From Pantoea vagans (GTDB lineage Bacteria > Pseudomonadota > Gammaproteobacteria > Enterobacterales > Enterobacteriaceae): a stretch of DNA of 64,000 nucleotides. The stretch spans positions 3,162,001 through 3,226,000 of the forward strand of contig NZ_CP011427.1 of NCBI RefSeq assembly GCF_001506165.1, given 5' to 3'. Position 1 is the first letter of the stretch, and each line of letters opens with the position of its first letter. This document shows, in pieces, positions 43,891 to 52,409 of the stretch. Position numbers and translations under genes: made by a program. A model generated the notes under the pieces. The model ran no database searches. It had not been told where the DNA came from and saw only the letters and a list, made by a program, of their open reading frames with translations.

Positions 43891-45048
43891 TTAACTTTGC
43901 TCATCCAGTTGCAATGCAACGTACAGCAATAAACGATCGTCGAAATTACCCAGATTCAACCCGGTCAGCTCGGAAATACGGTTGAGGCGATATTCCAGCG
44001 TGTTGCGATGAATAAACAGCGCCCGCGCAGTGGCACTGGGTTGCACATTATGGTTGAACCACGCCACCAGGGTGCGGCGCAGCAATCCATTGTTGTCATT
44101 GGTTTTCAGCTTCGCCAGCGGCCGCGCCAGTTCGTTAGCTTGCCATCCGCCACGTAAACTATCCAACAACACGGGTAATACCAAATCCTGATAGAAAAAG
44201 CTGCGCTGTTCCGGCATACGCTGCTTGCCCACCATCATGGTGGTGCGCGCGGTGCGGTAGGATCGTGCGATGCTGCCAGGACCAGTGAAAAAATTACCCA
44301 GCGCGATGCGCATCCGCACCTGGCCGCTCTCTTTCATACGTTGCAGCAGTTGGTCGACACGCCGCCGATGATCGTCCTGATCGTAACGCCCATGCGCATT
44401 TAGAGCCGGTTTCAGCACCACCATCTCGGTGAGTGAGACGATGGCAATGAGATTGTCACGATCGGGCGTGGTGAGCAGCGTTTGCAACTGCTGCAATTCA
44501 GACATCGCACTATCAACGCCGAGTTGGCCGCTGTCCACTTCCACCACCGCCACCACGCGCGGTTGATTGAGATCGATCCCCAAACGCTGCGCCCACTCGT
44601 TTAACGCGGGCGAGAGCGTCTCACTGCGAATCAGGTTGAGCACTAACTCCTCACGCAGGCGGCTATCTTGCGCCAGCATATGCAGCAATCGCGCTTGTTC
44701 CAGCATCATTTCTGCCGTCATACACACCAGTTCACCGTAGTGACGTAGCGCCGCGGGTTGCCCGGTCAAACCAATCACGCCGACAATGCCGCCATCGATA
44801 CGCAGAGGCAGATTAATACCCGGCCGCACGCCGTGCAGATGTTTAGCCACGGCTTCGTCGATGTCCACCACCCTTCCCTGTGATAGCACCAGCAGCGCAC
44901 CTTCGTGCAATTCGCCAATACGCTCGCGATCGCCGCTGCCAATAATGCGGCCGCGCGCGTCCATCACATTGACATTGCTGTCAATAATTTGCATGGTGCG
45001 GGCAACAATATCCTGAGCCAGTCGCGCATCGAGATGATAGGTGGCCAT
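43891..45048 (-). CDS. cdaR: Sugar diacid regulator CdaR
   Basis: Activator of glucarate, galactarate and glycerate use in E. coli. The ATG at 45048 gives 385 residues, as in E. coli, with GGAG upstream; a longer frame to 45120 was rejected. The N-terminal sugar-diacid-binding domain includes MDARGRIIGSGDRERIGELH. A GGDEF-like middle and a C-terminal PucR-type helix-turn-helix (ALFIHRNTLEYRLNRISEL) follow. The target operons are not in this window. The lyase gene just downstream extends its carbohydrate-acid theme. Confidence 0.95.
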   Translation of the reverse strand: MATYHLDARLAQDIVARTMQIIDSNVNVMDARGRIIGSGDRERIGELHEGALLVLSQGRVVDIDEAVAKHLHGVRPGINLPLRIDGGIVGVIGLTGQPAALRHYGELVCMTAEMMLEQARLLHMLAQDSRLREELVLNLIRSETLSPALNEWAQRLGIDLNQPRVVAVVEVDSGQLGVDSAMSELQQLQTLLTTPDRDNLIAIVSLTEMVVLKPALNAHGRYDQDDHRRRVDQLLQRMKESGQVRMRIALGNFFTGPGSIARSYRTARTTMMVGKQRMPEQRSFFYQDLVLPVLLDSLRGGWQANELARPLAKLKTNDNNGLLRRTLVAWFNHNVQPSATARALFIHRNTLEYRLNRISELTGLNLGNFDDRLLLYVALQLDEQS

Positions 45049-45237
45049 CAATAGCTCCATAGATAAAGAGGAACTGACAGAATACGCATCCCCACCACGC
45101 CTGACATTGTGCAACTGCACATAGCCGGATGGATAATGCGGGAATTGAGGCGAGCGTCACATTGCGACACGGACATCTGCACAATTTGATACAAAGCATC
45201 GTGGTACTAATGCTAACCGCGGGGCGGGATCATAACG

Positions 45238-45262
45238 AAAAAAGGCGAGCCGAAGCTCGCCT
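45238..45262 (-). terminator. Rho-independent terminator of degP
   Basis: Minus strand stem GGCGAGC / GCTCGCC with a TTCG loop, followed by six T (45243-45238). It lies 21 bp after the degP stop. Confidence 0.94.
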
Positions 45263-45282
45263 GTGATTAACAACGTAAAACC

Positions 45283-46731
45283 TTACTGCATCAGCAGATA
45301 AAGGCTGCTGTCGCCGCGCTGCACGTTCAATGCCAGCACGGATGGCTTGGTATCGAGGATTTTGCGCAGTTCACCGAGGTTCGCGATGGCCTGCTGGTTG
45401 ACGCCCATGATCACGTCACCTTTCTTCAGACCAATTCGCGCCGCCGCACTGCCCGCCTTCACGTTATCGACTCGCACGCCCTTCTGACCATTGCTATCGA
45501 CATTGCTCAGGTCGGCACCTTCAATACCGGTGTAAATGGTGGCCGACTGCACTTTTTCCTGCGAGCTCTGCTGGAGTTCTACCGTGATATTCACGGGTTT
45601 GCCATCACGCAGCAGGCCCAGTTGCAGTTTGGTTCCCACTGGCAGTGAACCGACTTCGGCACGCAGCGCCGCAAAGCTGGTCAACGGTTTACCATTCATC
45701 GACACCACAACATCACCGGCTTTCACACCCGCTTTTGCTGCCGCAGAGTTTGGCAACACCTGGCTGACGAAAGCACCGCGCTGCGCATCGACTTTCATCG
45801 CTTTCGCCAGTTCGGAGTTCAGCTCGGTGCCCATGATACCCAGTTCACCGCGTTTCACCTGGCCGTACTCGATCATCTGTGCGGTGAGGTTTTTCACCAT
45901 CGCACTTGGGATCGCGAAGCCGATACCGATGTTACCGCCATCCGGTGCGAGGATCGCGGTGTTAATCCCGATCAATTCACCGTTCAGATTCACCAGCGCG
46001 CCACCGGAGTTACCGCGGTTGATCGCTGCATCGGTCTGGATAAAGTTTTCATAATTTTCGACGTTCAAGCCGCTACGGCCCAATGCCGACACGATGCCGG
46101 AGGTGACCGTTTCACCGAGTCCGTAAGGGTTACCGATCGCCACGGTGTAATCGCCTACGCGCAGATCGTCAGAATCGGCGATCTTAATGGCGGTCAGATT
46201 CTTGGCATCCTGCAGCTGGATCAGTGCGATATCCGATTGCGGATCTTTACCAATCACTTTGGCGTCATAACGACGACCATCACTCAACTGCACCTGAATT
46301 TTGGTGGCGTTGTCGACTACGTGGTTGTTGGTCACCACATAGCCTTTATCCGCGTTGATGACTACGCCCGAACCCAGCGCACGGAATTTCTGCTGCTGCG
46401 TATTGGCTCCGCCGTCACCACCACCCTGGCTGCCATCACCGCCGCCCTGGCACATTGGCGAGCTTTGGAATGGCGAACCGTCCTGGCAGAATGGCGAATT
46501 ATCACCAAAGAATTGCTGGAATTGTTGCGGCATCCGCGGTGTTTTCACGGTGGTACTTCCTTCAACGCTGATACTCACCACGGAAGGCATCACTTTTTCC
46601 AGCATCGGTGCCAGGCTTGGCAACTGTTGGCTCGAGGAGGAAGCAGATTCCGCCGCGAAAACACTCACAGGGCTCAATGCCATGCCCAGACTAAGCGCCA
46701 GCGCACTTAACATTAAGGTGCTTTTTTTCAT
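45283..46731 (-). CDS. degP: Periplasmic serine endoprotease DegP (HtrA)
   Basis: Heat- and envelope-stress protease/chaperone. It has 482 residues (E. coli 474). A signal peptide ends at VFA (residue 26). The catalytic triad is H137 (TNNHVVD), D167 (DPQSDIAL) and S242 (GNSGGAL). Two PDZ domains follow (about 285-380 and 395-480). The LA loop (about 75-115) keeps the two Cys (C82, C94) but has an expanded Gly/Asp/Gln-rich stretch, accounting for the extra length. A sigma-E promoter lies upstream. Confidence 0.97.
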   Translation of the reverse strand: MKKSTLMLSALALSLGMALSPVSVFAAESASSSSQQLPSLAPMLEKVMPSVVSISVEGSTTVKTPRMPQQFQQFFGDNSPFCQDGSPFQSSPMCQGGGDGSQGGGDGGANTQQQKFRALGSGVVINADKGYVVTNNHVVDNATKIQVQLSDGRRYDAKVIGKDPQSDIALIQLQDAKNLTAIKIADSDDLRVGDYTVAIGNPYGLGETVTSGIVSALGRSGLNVENYENFIQTDAAINRGNSGGALVNLNGELIGINTAILAPDGGNIGIGFAIPSAMVKNLTAQMIEYGQVKRGELGIMGTELNSELAKAMKVDAQRGAFVSQVLPNSAAAKAGVKAGDVVVSMNGKPLTSFAALRAEVGSLPVGTKLQLGLLRDGKPVNITVELQQSSQEKVQSATIYTGIEGADLSNVDSNGQKGVRVDNVKAGSAAARIGLKKGDVIMGVNQQAIANLGELRKILDTKPSVLALNVQRGDSSLYLLMQ

Positions 46732-46784
46732 TTGTCTGTGTCTCTCTAAGATTTACGGCCAGACCATTGCTGTGGTCGTGATGG

Positions 46785-46812
46785 TGAGATTAAGTTTTTA
46801 GCGCGAAGTTCC
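46785..46812 (-). promoter_or_regulatory. Sigma-E promoter of degP
   Basis: Minus strand -35 GGAACTT (46812-46806), 16-bp spacer, -10 TCTCA (46789-46785). This matches the sigma-E consensus GGAACTT - N15-16 - TCNNA and the E. coli degP promoter. RseP, which activates sigma-E, is also encoded in this window. Confidence 0.85.
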
Positions 46813-46867
46813 TAATGAAGTTTTGGGCAAAGGTAAAAATTTATTCTTCATCTTTACAAAACTCGGA

Positions 46868-48361
46868 TTATTCCACCGCCATTAAACGACGATATTCATC
46901 CCACGCATAATTATCTGTCATACCGCTGATATAGTCCTGAATCAGCCGCGAACGATAATAGCGTTCCCATAACAAGCGTTGATATTTATGTTCGACGATA
47001 AGCGCGCGCATCTGCTGTTGATACGCTTTGCGATGTTTTCCGGAGAGTTTATGAAACAGTCGCGTCTCGATAGGATGCTTAGGGAGAAAATCATCGTTCA
47101 TCAGCGTGGTAAACTGCTCGTAATCCAGCAACATCAATGACTGATATATTTCCAGCAGCCCTTTAATCACGCGATAACCCTGTAATTCCAGCTGCTCAAC
47201 TTCAGGGTGATTAAAGACTTGCTGACGTGCCACAGTTTTAAATAGCTTCAACAATCGGCCTTCATCGCCATCATCTTCCAGCAAAGCGTGGTTAAAGCTG
47301 CCCTCGTAAATAGCAGGCAAATTATCCACAAAGCGGCGAACCGCATGACTCACCAAGACATTTTGTACATTAACGCGTAACGACATAAAAAACTGATCGC
47401 TGATACTGCGGCGTTTTTTCTGATTCGCTTCTTTCCAGGCTTCACCGACCGTGCGACTAAAGGCATCGCCACTATTTACCGGGCCCCAGGCGTTGAGTAA
47501 ATATTTATATAGGGTTTCAACATCAAAAATATCTTTCTCAACGGCATCATCCAGATCGGCAATGCAATAGGAGATATCATCGGCGGCTTCCATTATCCAC
47601 GTCAGTGGGAAGCGATGATGTTCAGCCATATTGGTCGCCGCACGCAGCTCGGCAACATATTCGCGTTCAGATAAATAGAAACCCGGCTTCTTCATTAATA
47701 CGCTAAATTCAGCCGGCTTATCGCCCTGCCACCATGCGGGGGCGGTATATTTCAGGATGCAGGCGACCTGGGCATAGCTCAGATTAAGTTGCAGCAGCGT
47801 ATGCACCAGACGAATCGCTTGTGCATTACCTTCGAAGTGGCACAAATCCTGACGAATCATTGCATTCAGCTGGTCAAAATCTGCTCGCTGAATATCATCA
47901 GCAACGCCCGCCACCAGCGGATCCACCAGTTCAGCAGGCAGGTTATCATCGAACCAGTCATTAATCGCCGCTTCGCCGAAGTGACCAAATGGCGGGTTAC
48001 CGACGTCATGAAGCAGGCAAGCCATCTCTATCAGGCTTTCAAATGCCCCTTCAAACTCATCCAGACCATATTTTGCCAACCCACCGCCTTGAGTCTTCAG
48101 GGCTTGCAGAATCTCTTTAGTGATGTAGCGCCCGGTTTGCTGTACTTCCAGCGAGTGAGTCAAACGCGAACGCACGGCGGCATTGCGCTCCAGGGGAAAT
48201 ACCTGGGTTTTTTGTTGCAGGCGGCGAATAGCCGCAGAGTTAATAATGCGCCCGCGGTCGCTTTCAAAGTGACGCGTAATAAAGTATTCGCCTTCCGGAT
48301 CTTTGCGACTGGTATAAGGGCGGGTAAAACTGATCTTCTTCCTGAAATTGATCGTTGCCAT
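46868..48361 (-). CDS. dgt: dGTP triphosphohydrolase
   Basis: HD-domain enzyme converting dGTP to deoxyguanosine and triphosphate. The ATG at 48361 gives 497 residues (E. coli 505) and has AAGGGG at a good distance; an ATG one codon earlier is too close to it. HD residues are visible in LTHSLEVQQ and [18 protein letters not shown]. The C-terminal [22 protein letters not shown] is conserved. The middle loop (about 145-180) is shorter than in E. coli. It lies upstream of degP on the same strand and is divergent from mtnN. Confidence 0.96.
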   Translation of the reverse strand: MATINFRKKISFTRPYTSRKDPEGEYFITRHFESDRGRIINSAAIRRLQQKTQVFPLERNAAVRSRLTHSLEVQQTGRYITKEILQALKTQGGGLAKYGLDEFEGAFESLIEMACLLHDVGNPPFGHFGEAAINDWFDDNLPAELVDPLVAGVADDIQRADFDQLNAMIRQDLCHFEGNAQAIRLVHTLLQLNLSYAQVACILKYTAPAWWQGDKPAEFSVLMKKPGFYLSEREYVAELRAATNMAEHHRFPLTWIMEAADDISYCIADLDDAVEKDIFDVETLYKYLLNAWGPVNSGDAFSRTVGEAWKEANQKKRRSISDQFFMSLRVNVQNVLVSHAVRRFVDNLPAIYEGSFNHALLEDDGDEGRLLKLFKTVARQQVFNHPEVEQLELQGYRVIKGLLEIYQSLMLLDYEQFTTLMNDDFLPKHPIETRLFHKLSGKHRKAYQQQMRALIVEHKYQRLLWERYYRSRLIQDYISGMTDNYAWDEYRRLMAVE

Positions 48362-48459
48362 CATGACCCCTTATTTTTTGGTGAATTCATCCTCAGTCAG
48401 CCATGGTAGACTATGCCTCACTTTTGAGGTTTACATCCATCATTACAGCGAGATTCTTT

Positions 48460-49158
48460 ATGAAAGCAGGCATTATTGGCGCGATGGAGCAGGAAGTTAC
48501 CCTGCTGCGTGACAAAATCGAAAACCGTCAGACCCTGACGCTCGCCGGCTGCGAAATTTACACCGGTACGCTGAACGGTGTTGAGGTGGCTCTGCTGAAG
48601 TCAGGTATTGGTAAAACCGCAGCCGCACTCGGCACGACTCTGCTGCTGCAGCTGTGCAAACCGGATTTCATCATCAACACCGGTTCAGCGGGCGGTTTAG
48701 CGCCAACCCTGAAAGTGGGCGATATCGTGGTATCAGATGAAGTGCGTTATCACGATGCCGATGTCACCGCATTCGGATACGAACCGGGCCAGATGGCCGG
48801 TTGCCCTGCGGCATTCGCCGCTGACGAGAAGTTAATTGCTGCTGCTGAACAGGTCATTAAACAGCTGGACCTCAACGCCGTGCGCGGCTTGGTGGTCAGC
48901 GGTGATGCCTTTATCAACGGTGCTGAGCCGTTGGCGCGCATTCGTCATACTTTCCCGCAGGCGATTGCGGTAGAGATGGAAGCCACGGCAATTGGCCATG
49001 TTTGCCACCAGTTCAAGGTGCCATTTGTGGTAGTACGCGCAATTTCAGACGTGGCAGATAAAGAGTCCCACCTGAGCTTCGATGAGTTCCTGGTCGTGGC
49101 GGCGAAGCAATCTTCCCTGATGGTAGAAAATCTGCTGGCACAACTGGCGCGTGGCTAA
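48460..49158 (+). CDS. mtnN: 5'-methylthioadenosine/S-adenosylhomocysteine nucleosidase
   Basis: Cleaves MTA, SAH and 5'-deoxyadenosine to adenine and the sugar moiety, recycling by-products of SAM use. The ATG at 48460 gives 232 residues, as in E. coli. The N-terminus [12 protein letters not shown] provides E12. The nucleoside phosphorylase block [12 protein letters not shown] and the catalytic Asp near 197 in [10 protein letters not shown] are present. It overlaps btuF by 8 bp. Confidence 0.97.
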   Translation: MKAGIIGAMEQEVTLLRDKIENRQTLTLAGCEIYTGTLNGVEVALLKSGIGKTAAALGTTLLLQLCKPDFIINTGSAGGLAPTLKVGDIVVSDEVRYHDADVTAFGYEPGQMAGCPAAFAADEKLIAAAEQVIKQLDLNAVRGLVVSGDAFINGAEPLARIRHTFPQAIAVEMEATAIGHVCHQFKVPFVVVRAISDVADKESHLSFDEFLVVAAKQSSLMVENLLAQLARG

Positions 49159-49954
49159 GTATTGGCTGCTCGGGCTATTGCTGATTGGCAATAGCCTGCT
49201 TGCCGCAGTTCCTCGCGTTATTACCCTCGCCCCGCATCTTACTGAACTCGCTTTTGCCGCAGGTATAACGCCCGTAGCGGTCAGTGCGTATTCGGATTAC
49301 CCCGCCCAAGCCACTTCGCTTGAGCAGGTGGCGAACTGGCAAGGGATCAAGGTGGAACGCATCCTGCAACTGAAGCCGGATGTGGTGTTGGCATGGCGTG
49401 GCGGCAACCCGCAACGGCAAATCGAACAACTGCAACGATTGGGTATTAAAGTCGAGTGGATTGATCCACAAACCATTGATCAAATGATCGATGCGCTGGC
49501 CGCGTTACAGCAGTGGAGCCCGCAACCCAATCAGGCTGTCTCCGCCGCGCAAGCACTGCGCGAGCAGGAGAACGCCCTGCGCAAACAGTATCAGCGCCAG
49601 GCACCTACGCCGCTGTTTATGCAGTTTGGTCAGCAGCCGCTGTTTACCGCTGCGCGGAATACCCTGCAAAACGACGTGATCACCTTATGCGGCGGCAAGA
49701 ATATCTTCGCCGATAGCAGCGTGAGTTGGCCGCAGGTGAGTCGTGAGCAGGTGCTGGCTCGTCATCCGCAGGCGATAGTGATTGGCGGTGACAAGGCTCA
49801 GGCCGCGAATATCGTGAAATTCTGGCAGCCTCAACTGGCGGTTCCGGTATTGGCTATTCACGATGACTGGCTAAGTCGGCCGGGTCCACGTATCTTGCTG
49901 GCAGCAAAACAGCTGTGCCAGGATTTACATCCGGTGAAAAATAACACCAATTAA
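49151..49954 (+). CDS. btuF: Vitamin B12-binding periplasmic protein BtuF
   Basis: Substrate-binding protein delivering cobalamin to the BtuCD importer (encoded elsewhere). It has 267 residues (E. coli 266), starting with GTG at 49151 inside the end of mtnN. A signal peptide ends near LLAA (about residue 18). The helical-backbone class III binding fold includes [16 protein letters not shown] and the segment [13 protein letters not shown]. The E. coli neighbour yadS does not follow; an unrelated small ORF does. Confidence 0.95.
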   Translation: MAKYWLLGLLLIGNSLLAAVPRVITLAPHLTELAFAAGITPVAVSAYSDYPAQATSLEQVANWQGIKVERILQLKPDVVLAWRGGNPQRQIEQLQRLGIKVEWIDPQTIDQMIDALAALQQWSPQPNQAVSAAQALREQENALRKQYQRQAPTPLFMQFGQQPLFTAARNTLQNDVITLCGGKNIFADSSVSWPQVSREQVLARHPQAIVIGGDKAQAANIVKFWQPQLAVPVLAIHDDWLSRPGPRILLAAKQLCQDLHPVKNNTN

Positions 49955-50066
49955 GACTAAAGATTCGGCAAAAATTGTCGAAAATCAAAATACAAGGCAC
50001 GGTAGCCACGTATGCTCTGTGCCCTTTTTGCGCTAAGCGCAATTTTGACTTCACCAGGAATTAGAC

Positions 50067-50318
50067 ATGACCAGAGCTCTGCTGCTGGCCATAGGACTCG
50101 TGATGGCTGTACCTGTTGGTGCGGCGACGTCAACAGGTTCTATTGCCGTCACGCTGACCTTGTTCTCTCGTTGCGATATTTCGCGTCAGAATGAGCAAAC
50201 GTTGCCATCGATTGATTGCGGGCGTCATTTCAGCGCACAGCCGCGCGTCACAGAAAGCATATTGAAAAAGAGTGCTAAACGGCAGGTGGCGTCACGATTA
50301 GTGACCGTTGAATGGTAG
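50067..50318 (+). CDS. Small secreted protein of unknown function (pilin-like)
   Basis: An 83-residue protein with a clear signal peptide (residues 1-19, cleavage after VGA or GAA). AGGA lies 9 bp before the ATG. The mature part has two cysteines (C36, C51). The pattern SIAVTLTLFSRCDI, then a short spacer and DCG, resembles the N-terminal strands of spore-coat-U/Csu-type fimbrial domains, but the protein is half their size. The end RLVTVEW is strand-like. It occupies the place of yadS between btuF and erpA. I do not recognise a named family, and function is not known. Confidence 0.65.
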   Translation: MTRALLLAIGLVMAVPVGAATSTGSIAVTLTLFSRCDISRQNEQTLPSIDCGRHFSAQPRVTESILKKSAKRQVASRLVTVEW

Positions 50319-50321
50319 TGT

Positions 50322-50344
50322 CTGACCGCCAGAACGGCGGTCAG
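50322..50344. terminator. Hairpin between the small secreted gene and erpA
   Basis: Perfect 9-bp stem CTGACCGCC / GGCGGTCAG with a 5-nt loop between convergent genes. Neither side has a U tract, so it may stall polymerase or protect 3' ends without being a classical intrinsic terminator. Confidence 0.5.
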
Positions 50345-50352
50345 AAGCGGTA

Positions 50353-50700
50353 TCAGATGCTGAAGGAAGAGCCACAACCACAGGTGGTTTTTGCATTGGG
50401 ATTGGTCACGATAAAACGCGATCCCTCCAGACCTTCGGTGTAATCCACAGATCCGCCTACCAGATATTGCAGGCTCATTGGGTCCACCACCAGCGCCACA
50501 CCCTGTTTCTCAATGGTCATGTCGCCGTCATTCATTTGATCGTCGAAAGTAAAACCGTACTGGAAACCACTGCAACCGCCGCCAGTGATGTACACGCGCA
50601 GTTTCAGCTCTGGATTCTCTTCATCCGCAATCAGGTTTTTTACTTTTTTCGCTGCTGCTTCCGTGAATTGCAAAGGCAGTGCTGCTACGTCGTCACTCAT
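50353..50700 (-). CDS. erpA: A-type iron-sulfur cluster insertion protein ErpA
   Basis: Carrier that delivers Fe-S clusters to apoproteins such as IspG/IspH; essential for respiration. The ATG at 50700 gives 115 residues (E. coli 114); a frame to 50778 was rejected. The cluster cysteines are C43 ([10 protein letters not shown]) and the C-terminal CGCG pair near 107 and 109. It is divergent from hemL. In E. coli clcA and yadS flank it; both are absent here. Confidence 0.97.
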   Translation of the reverse strand: MSDDVAALPLQFTEAAAKKVKNLIADEENPELKLRVYITGGGCSGFQYGFTFDDQMNDGDMTIEKQGVALVVDPMSLQYLVGGSVDYTEGLEGSRFIVTNPNAKTTCGCGSSFSI

Positions 50701-50923
50701 CTTATACTCCGGGTAAACGTCCAGGTCAGAAAACAACCTCAATGCCACTATTATCTGCCAGCCGCCCAGTGCAATCAAGTGCCGTGCTTGACACTGAGTG
50801 CCGCCTGCGCTGCGTTAAAGTATAGCGTGACTCAGGGCTTTAGCACCGGAGCGCCTTTCACCGCAGCCCGTTCTTCCTTAGAATGGCGCCAGAATTTTTT
50901 TCCAGAACAGCAGGAGCCGATCA

Positions 50924-52204
50924 ATGAGTAAGTCAGAAAACCTGTATGCCGAAGCGCAACGCCTAATCCCTGGCGGTGTGAACTCCCCGGTACGTGCCTT
51001 TACCGGTGTGGGCGGCGTACCGCTGTTCATCGAACGCGCCGATGGTGCGTATCTGTTTGACGCCGATGGCAAAGCCTATATCGATTATGTCGGTTCATGG
51101 GGACCGATGGTGCTTGGGCACAACAATGCCACCATCCGCAATGCAGTGATTGAAGCGGCATCACGCGGCCTGAGCTTCGGTGCGCCGACCGAGATGGAAG
51201 TCAAAATGGCGGAGTTAGTGTGTGAGCTGGTGCCAAGCATGGACATGGTGCGTATGGTCAACTCCGGCACTGAAGCCACCATGAGCGCCATCCGTTTAGC
51301 GCGCGGTTTTACCCATCGCGATAAAATCATCAAATTTGAAGGCTGCTACCACGGCCACGCGGATTGCCTGCTGGTGAAAGCCGGTTCCGGCGCGCTGACT
51401 CTGGGCCAGCCCAACTCGCCAGGCGTACCCGCTGATTTTGCCAAGCACACCCTGACCTGCACTTACAACGACCTCGCCACCGTGCGTGCGGCGTTTGAAC
51501 AGTATCCAGAGGATATCGCCTGTATCATCGTTGAGCCGGTTGCCGGCAACATGAACTGCATTCCACCGCAGCCAGACTTCCTGCCGGGCCTGCGCGCGCT
51601 CTGTGATGAGTTTGGTGCCTTGCTGATTATCGATGAAGTGATGACCGGCTTCCGCGTGGCGCTGGGCGGTGCTCAGGCCTATTACGACGTGACGCCAGAC
51701 CTGACTTGCCTGGGCAAAATCATTGGCGGCGGCATGCCAGTGGGCGCCTTTGGTGGACGTCGTGATGTGATGGAAGCGTTGGCACCGACCGGTCCGGTTT
51801 ACCAGGCGGGAACGCTCTCAGGTAACCCGATTGCCATGGCCGCCGGTTTCGCTTGCCTGACGCAGATTGCCCAACCGGGTACGCACAGCACCTTGACCGA
51901 TCTGACCACTCAGCTGTCTGAAGGTTTGCTGGCGGCGGCTAAAGCAGAAAATATCCCGCTGGTGATCAACCACGTTGGCGGCATGTTCGGTATTTTCTTC
52001 ACTGAAGCGGACAGCGTGACCTGCTACGCCGATGTGACAAAATGCGATGTCGAGCGCTTTAAGCGCTTCTTCCATCTGATGCTGGCAGAAGGGGTATACC
52101 TTGCTCCATCCGCCTTTGAAGCGGGCTTTATGTCGCTGGCGCACAGCCAGGAAGATATTCAGCGCACCATTGATGCCGCACGTCGTAGCTTTGCTAAGCT
52201 GTAA
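50924..52204 (+). CDS. hemL: Glutamate-1-semialdehyde 2,1-aminomutase
   Basis: PLP enzyme that forms 5-aminolevulinate from glutamate semialdehyde, the first dedicated tetrapyrrole precursor. It has 426 residues, as in E. coli. The PLP Schiff-base lysine (K265) is in [17 protein letters not shown]. The class III aminotransferase core includes [16 protein letters not shown] and IDEVMTGFR. It is convergent with fhuB across a palindromic repeat cluster. Confidence 0.98.
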   Translation: MSKSENLYAEAQRLIPGGVNSPVRAFTGVGGVPLFIERADGAYLFDADGKAYIDYVGSWGPMVLGHNNATIRNAVIEAASRGLSFGAPTEMEVKMAELVCELVPSMDMVRMVNSGTEATMSAIRLARGFTHRDKIIKFEGCYHGHADCLLVKAGSGALTLGQPNSPGVPADFAKHTLTCTYNDLATVRAAFEQYPEDIACIIVEPVAGNMNCIPPQPDFLPGLRALCDEFGALLIIDEVMTGFRVALGGAQAYYDVTPDLTCLGKIIGGGMPVGAFGGRRDVMEALAPTGPVYQAGTLSGNPIAMAAGFACLTQIAQPGTHSTLTDLTTQLSEGLLAAAKAENIPLVINHVGGMFGIFFTEADSVTCYADVTKCDVERFKRFFHLMLAEGVYLAPSAFEAGFMSLAHSQEDIQRTIDAARRSFAKL

Positions 52205-52248
52205 GCTTTGGTCGCCATTAATCGCGTAATGCATCTCAGCTAAGCGCT

Positions 52249-52402
52249 TTCTGGTCGCCATAAATGGCAACCCTACGACGATCGAGCGCGGTTTTCGTAG
52301 GGTGCATATTCATACGCACCAAGGCATTGGCAAGCATACATATAAGGGTGCCATATTTCGTAGGGTGCGCATTCATGCGCACTGGTTAGAAATGCGCACC
52401 CT
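52249..52402. repeat. Cluster of short palindromic repeats between hemL and fhuB
   Basis: Two near-identical units begin TCGTAGGGTGC at 52295 and 52358, each about 25 bp and partly self-complementary (GTGCGCATTCATGCGCAC in the second). Inverted relatives are CAACCCTACGA at 52268-52278 and GCGCACCCTA at 52394-52403. It looks like a REP/BIME-type cluster in a convergent intergenic region and may end both transcripts. Confidence 0.7.
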
Positions 52403-52409
52403 ATTTATG

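Noticed and set aside
52249..52402. Repeats between hemL and fhuB as a CRISPR array
   Set aside because: Only two units with irregular spacing, inverted fragments and no cas genes; a REP-like cluster explains them better.
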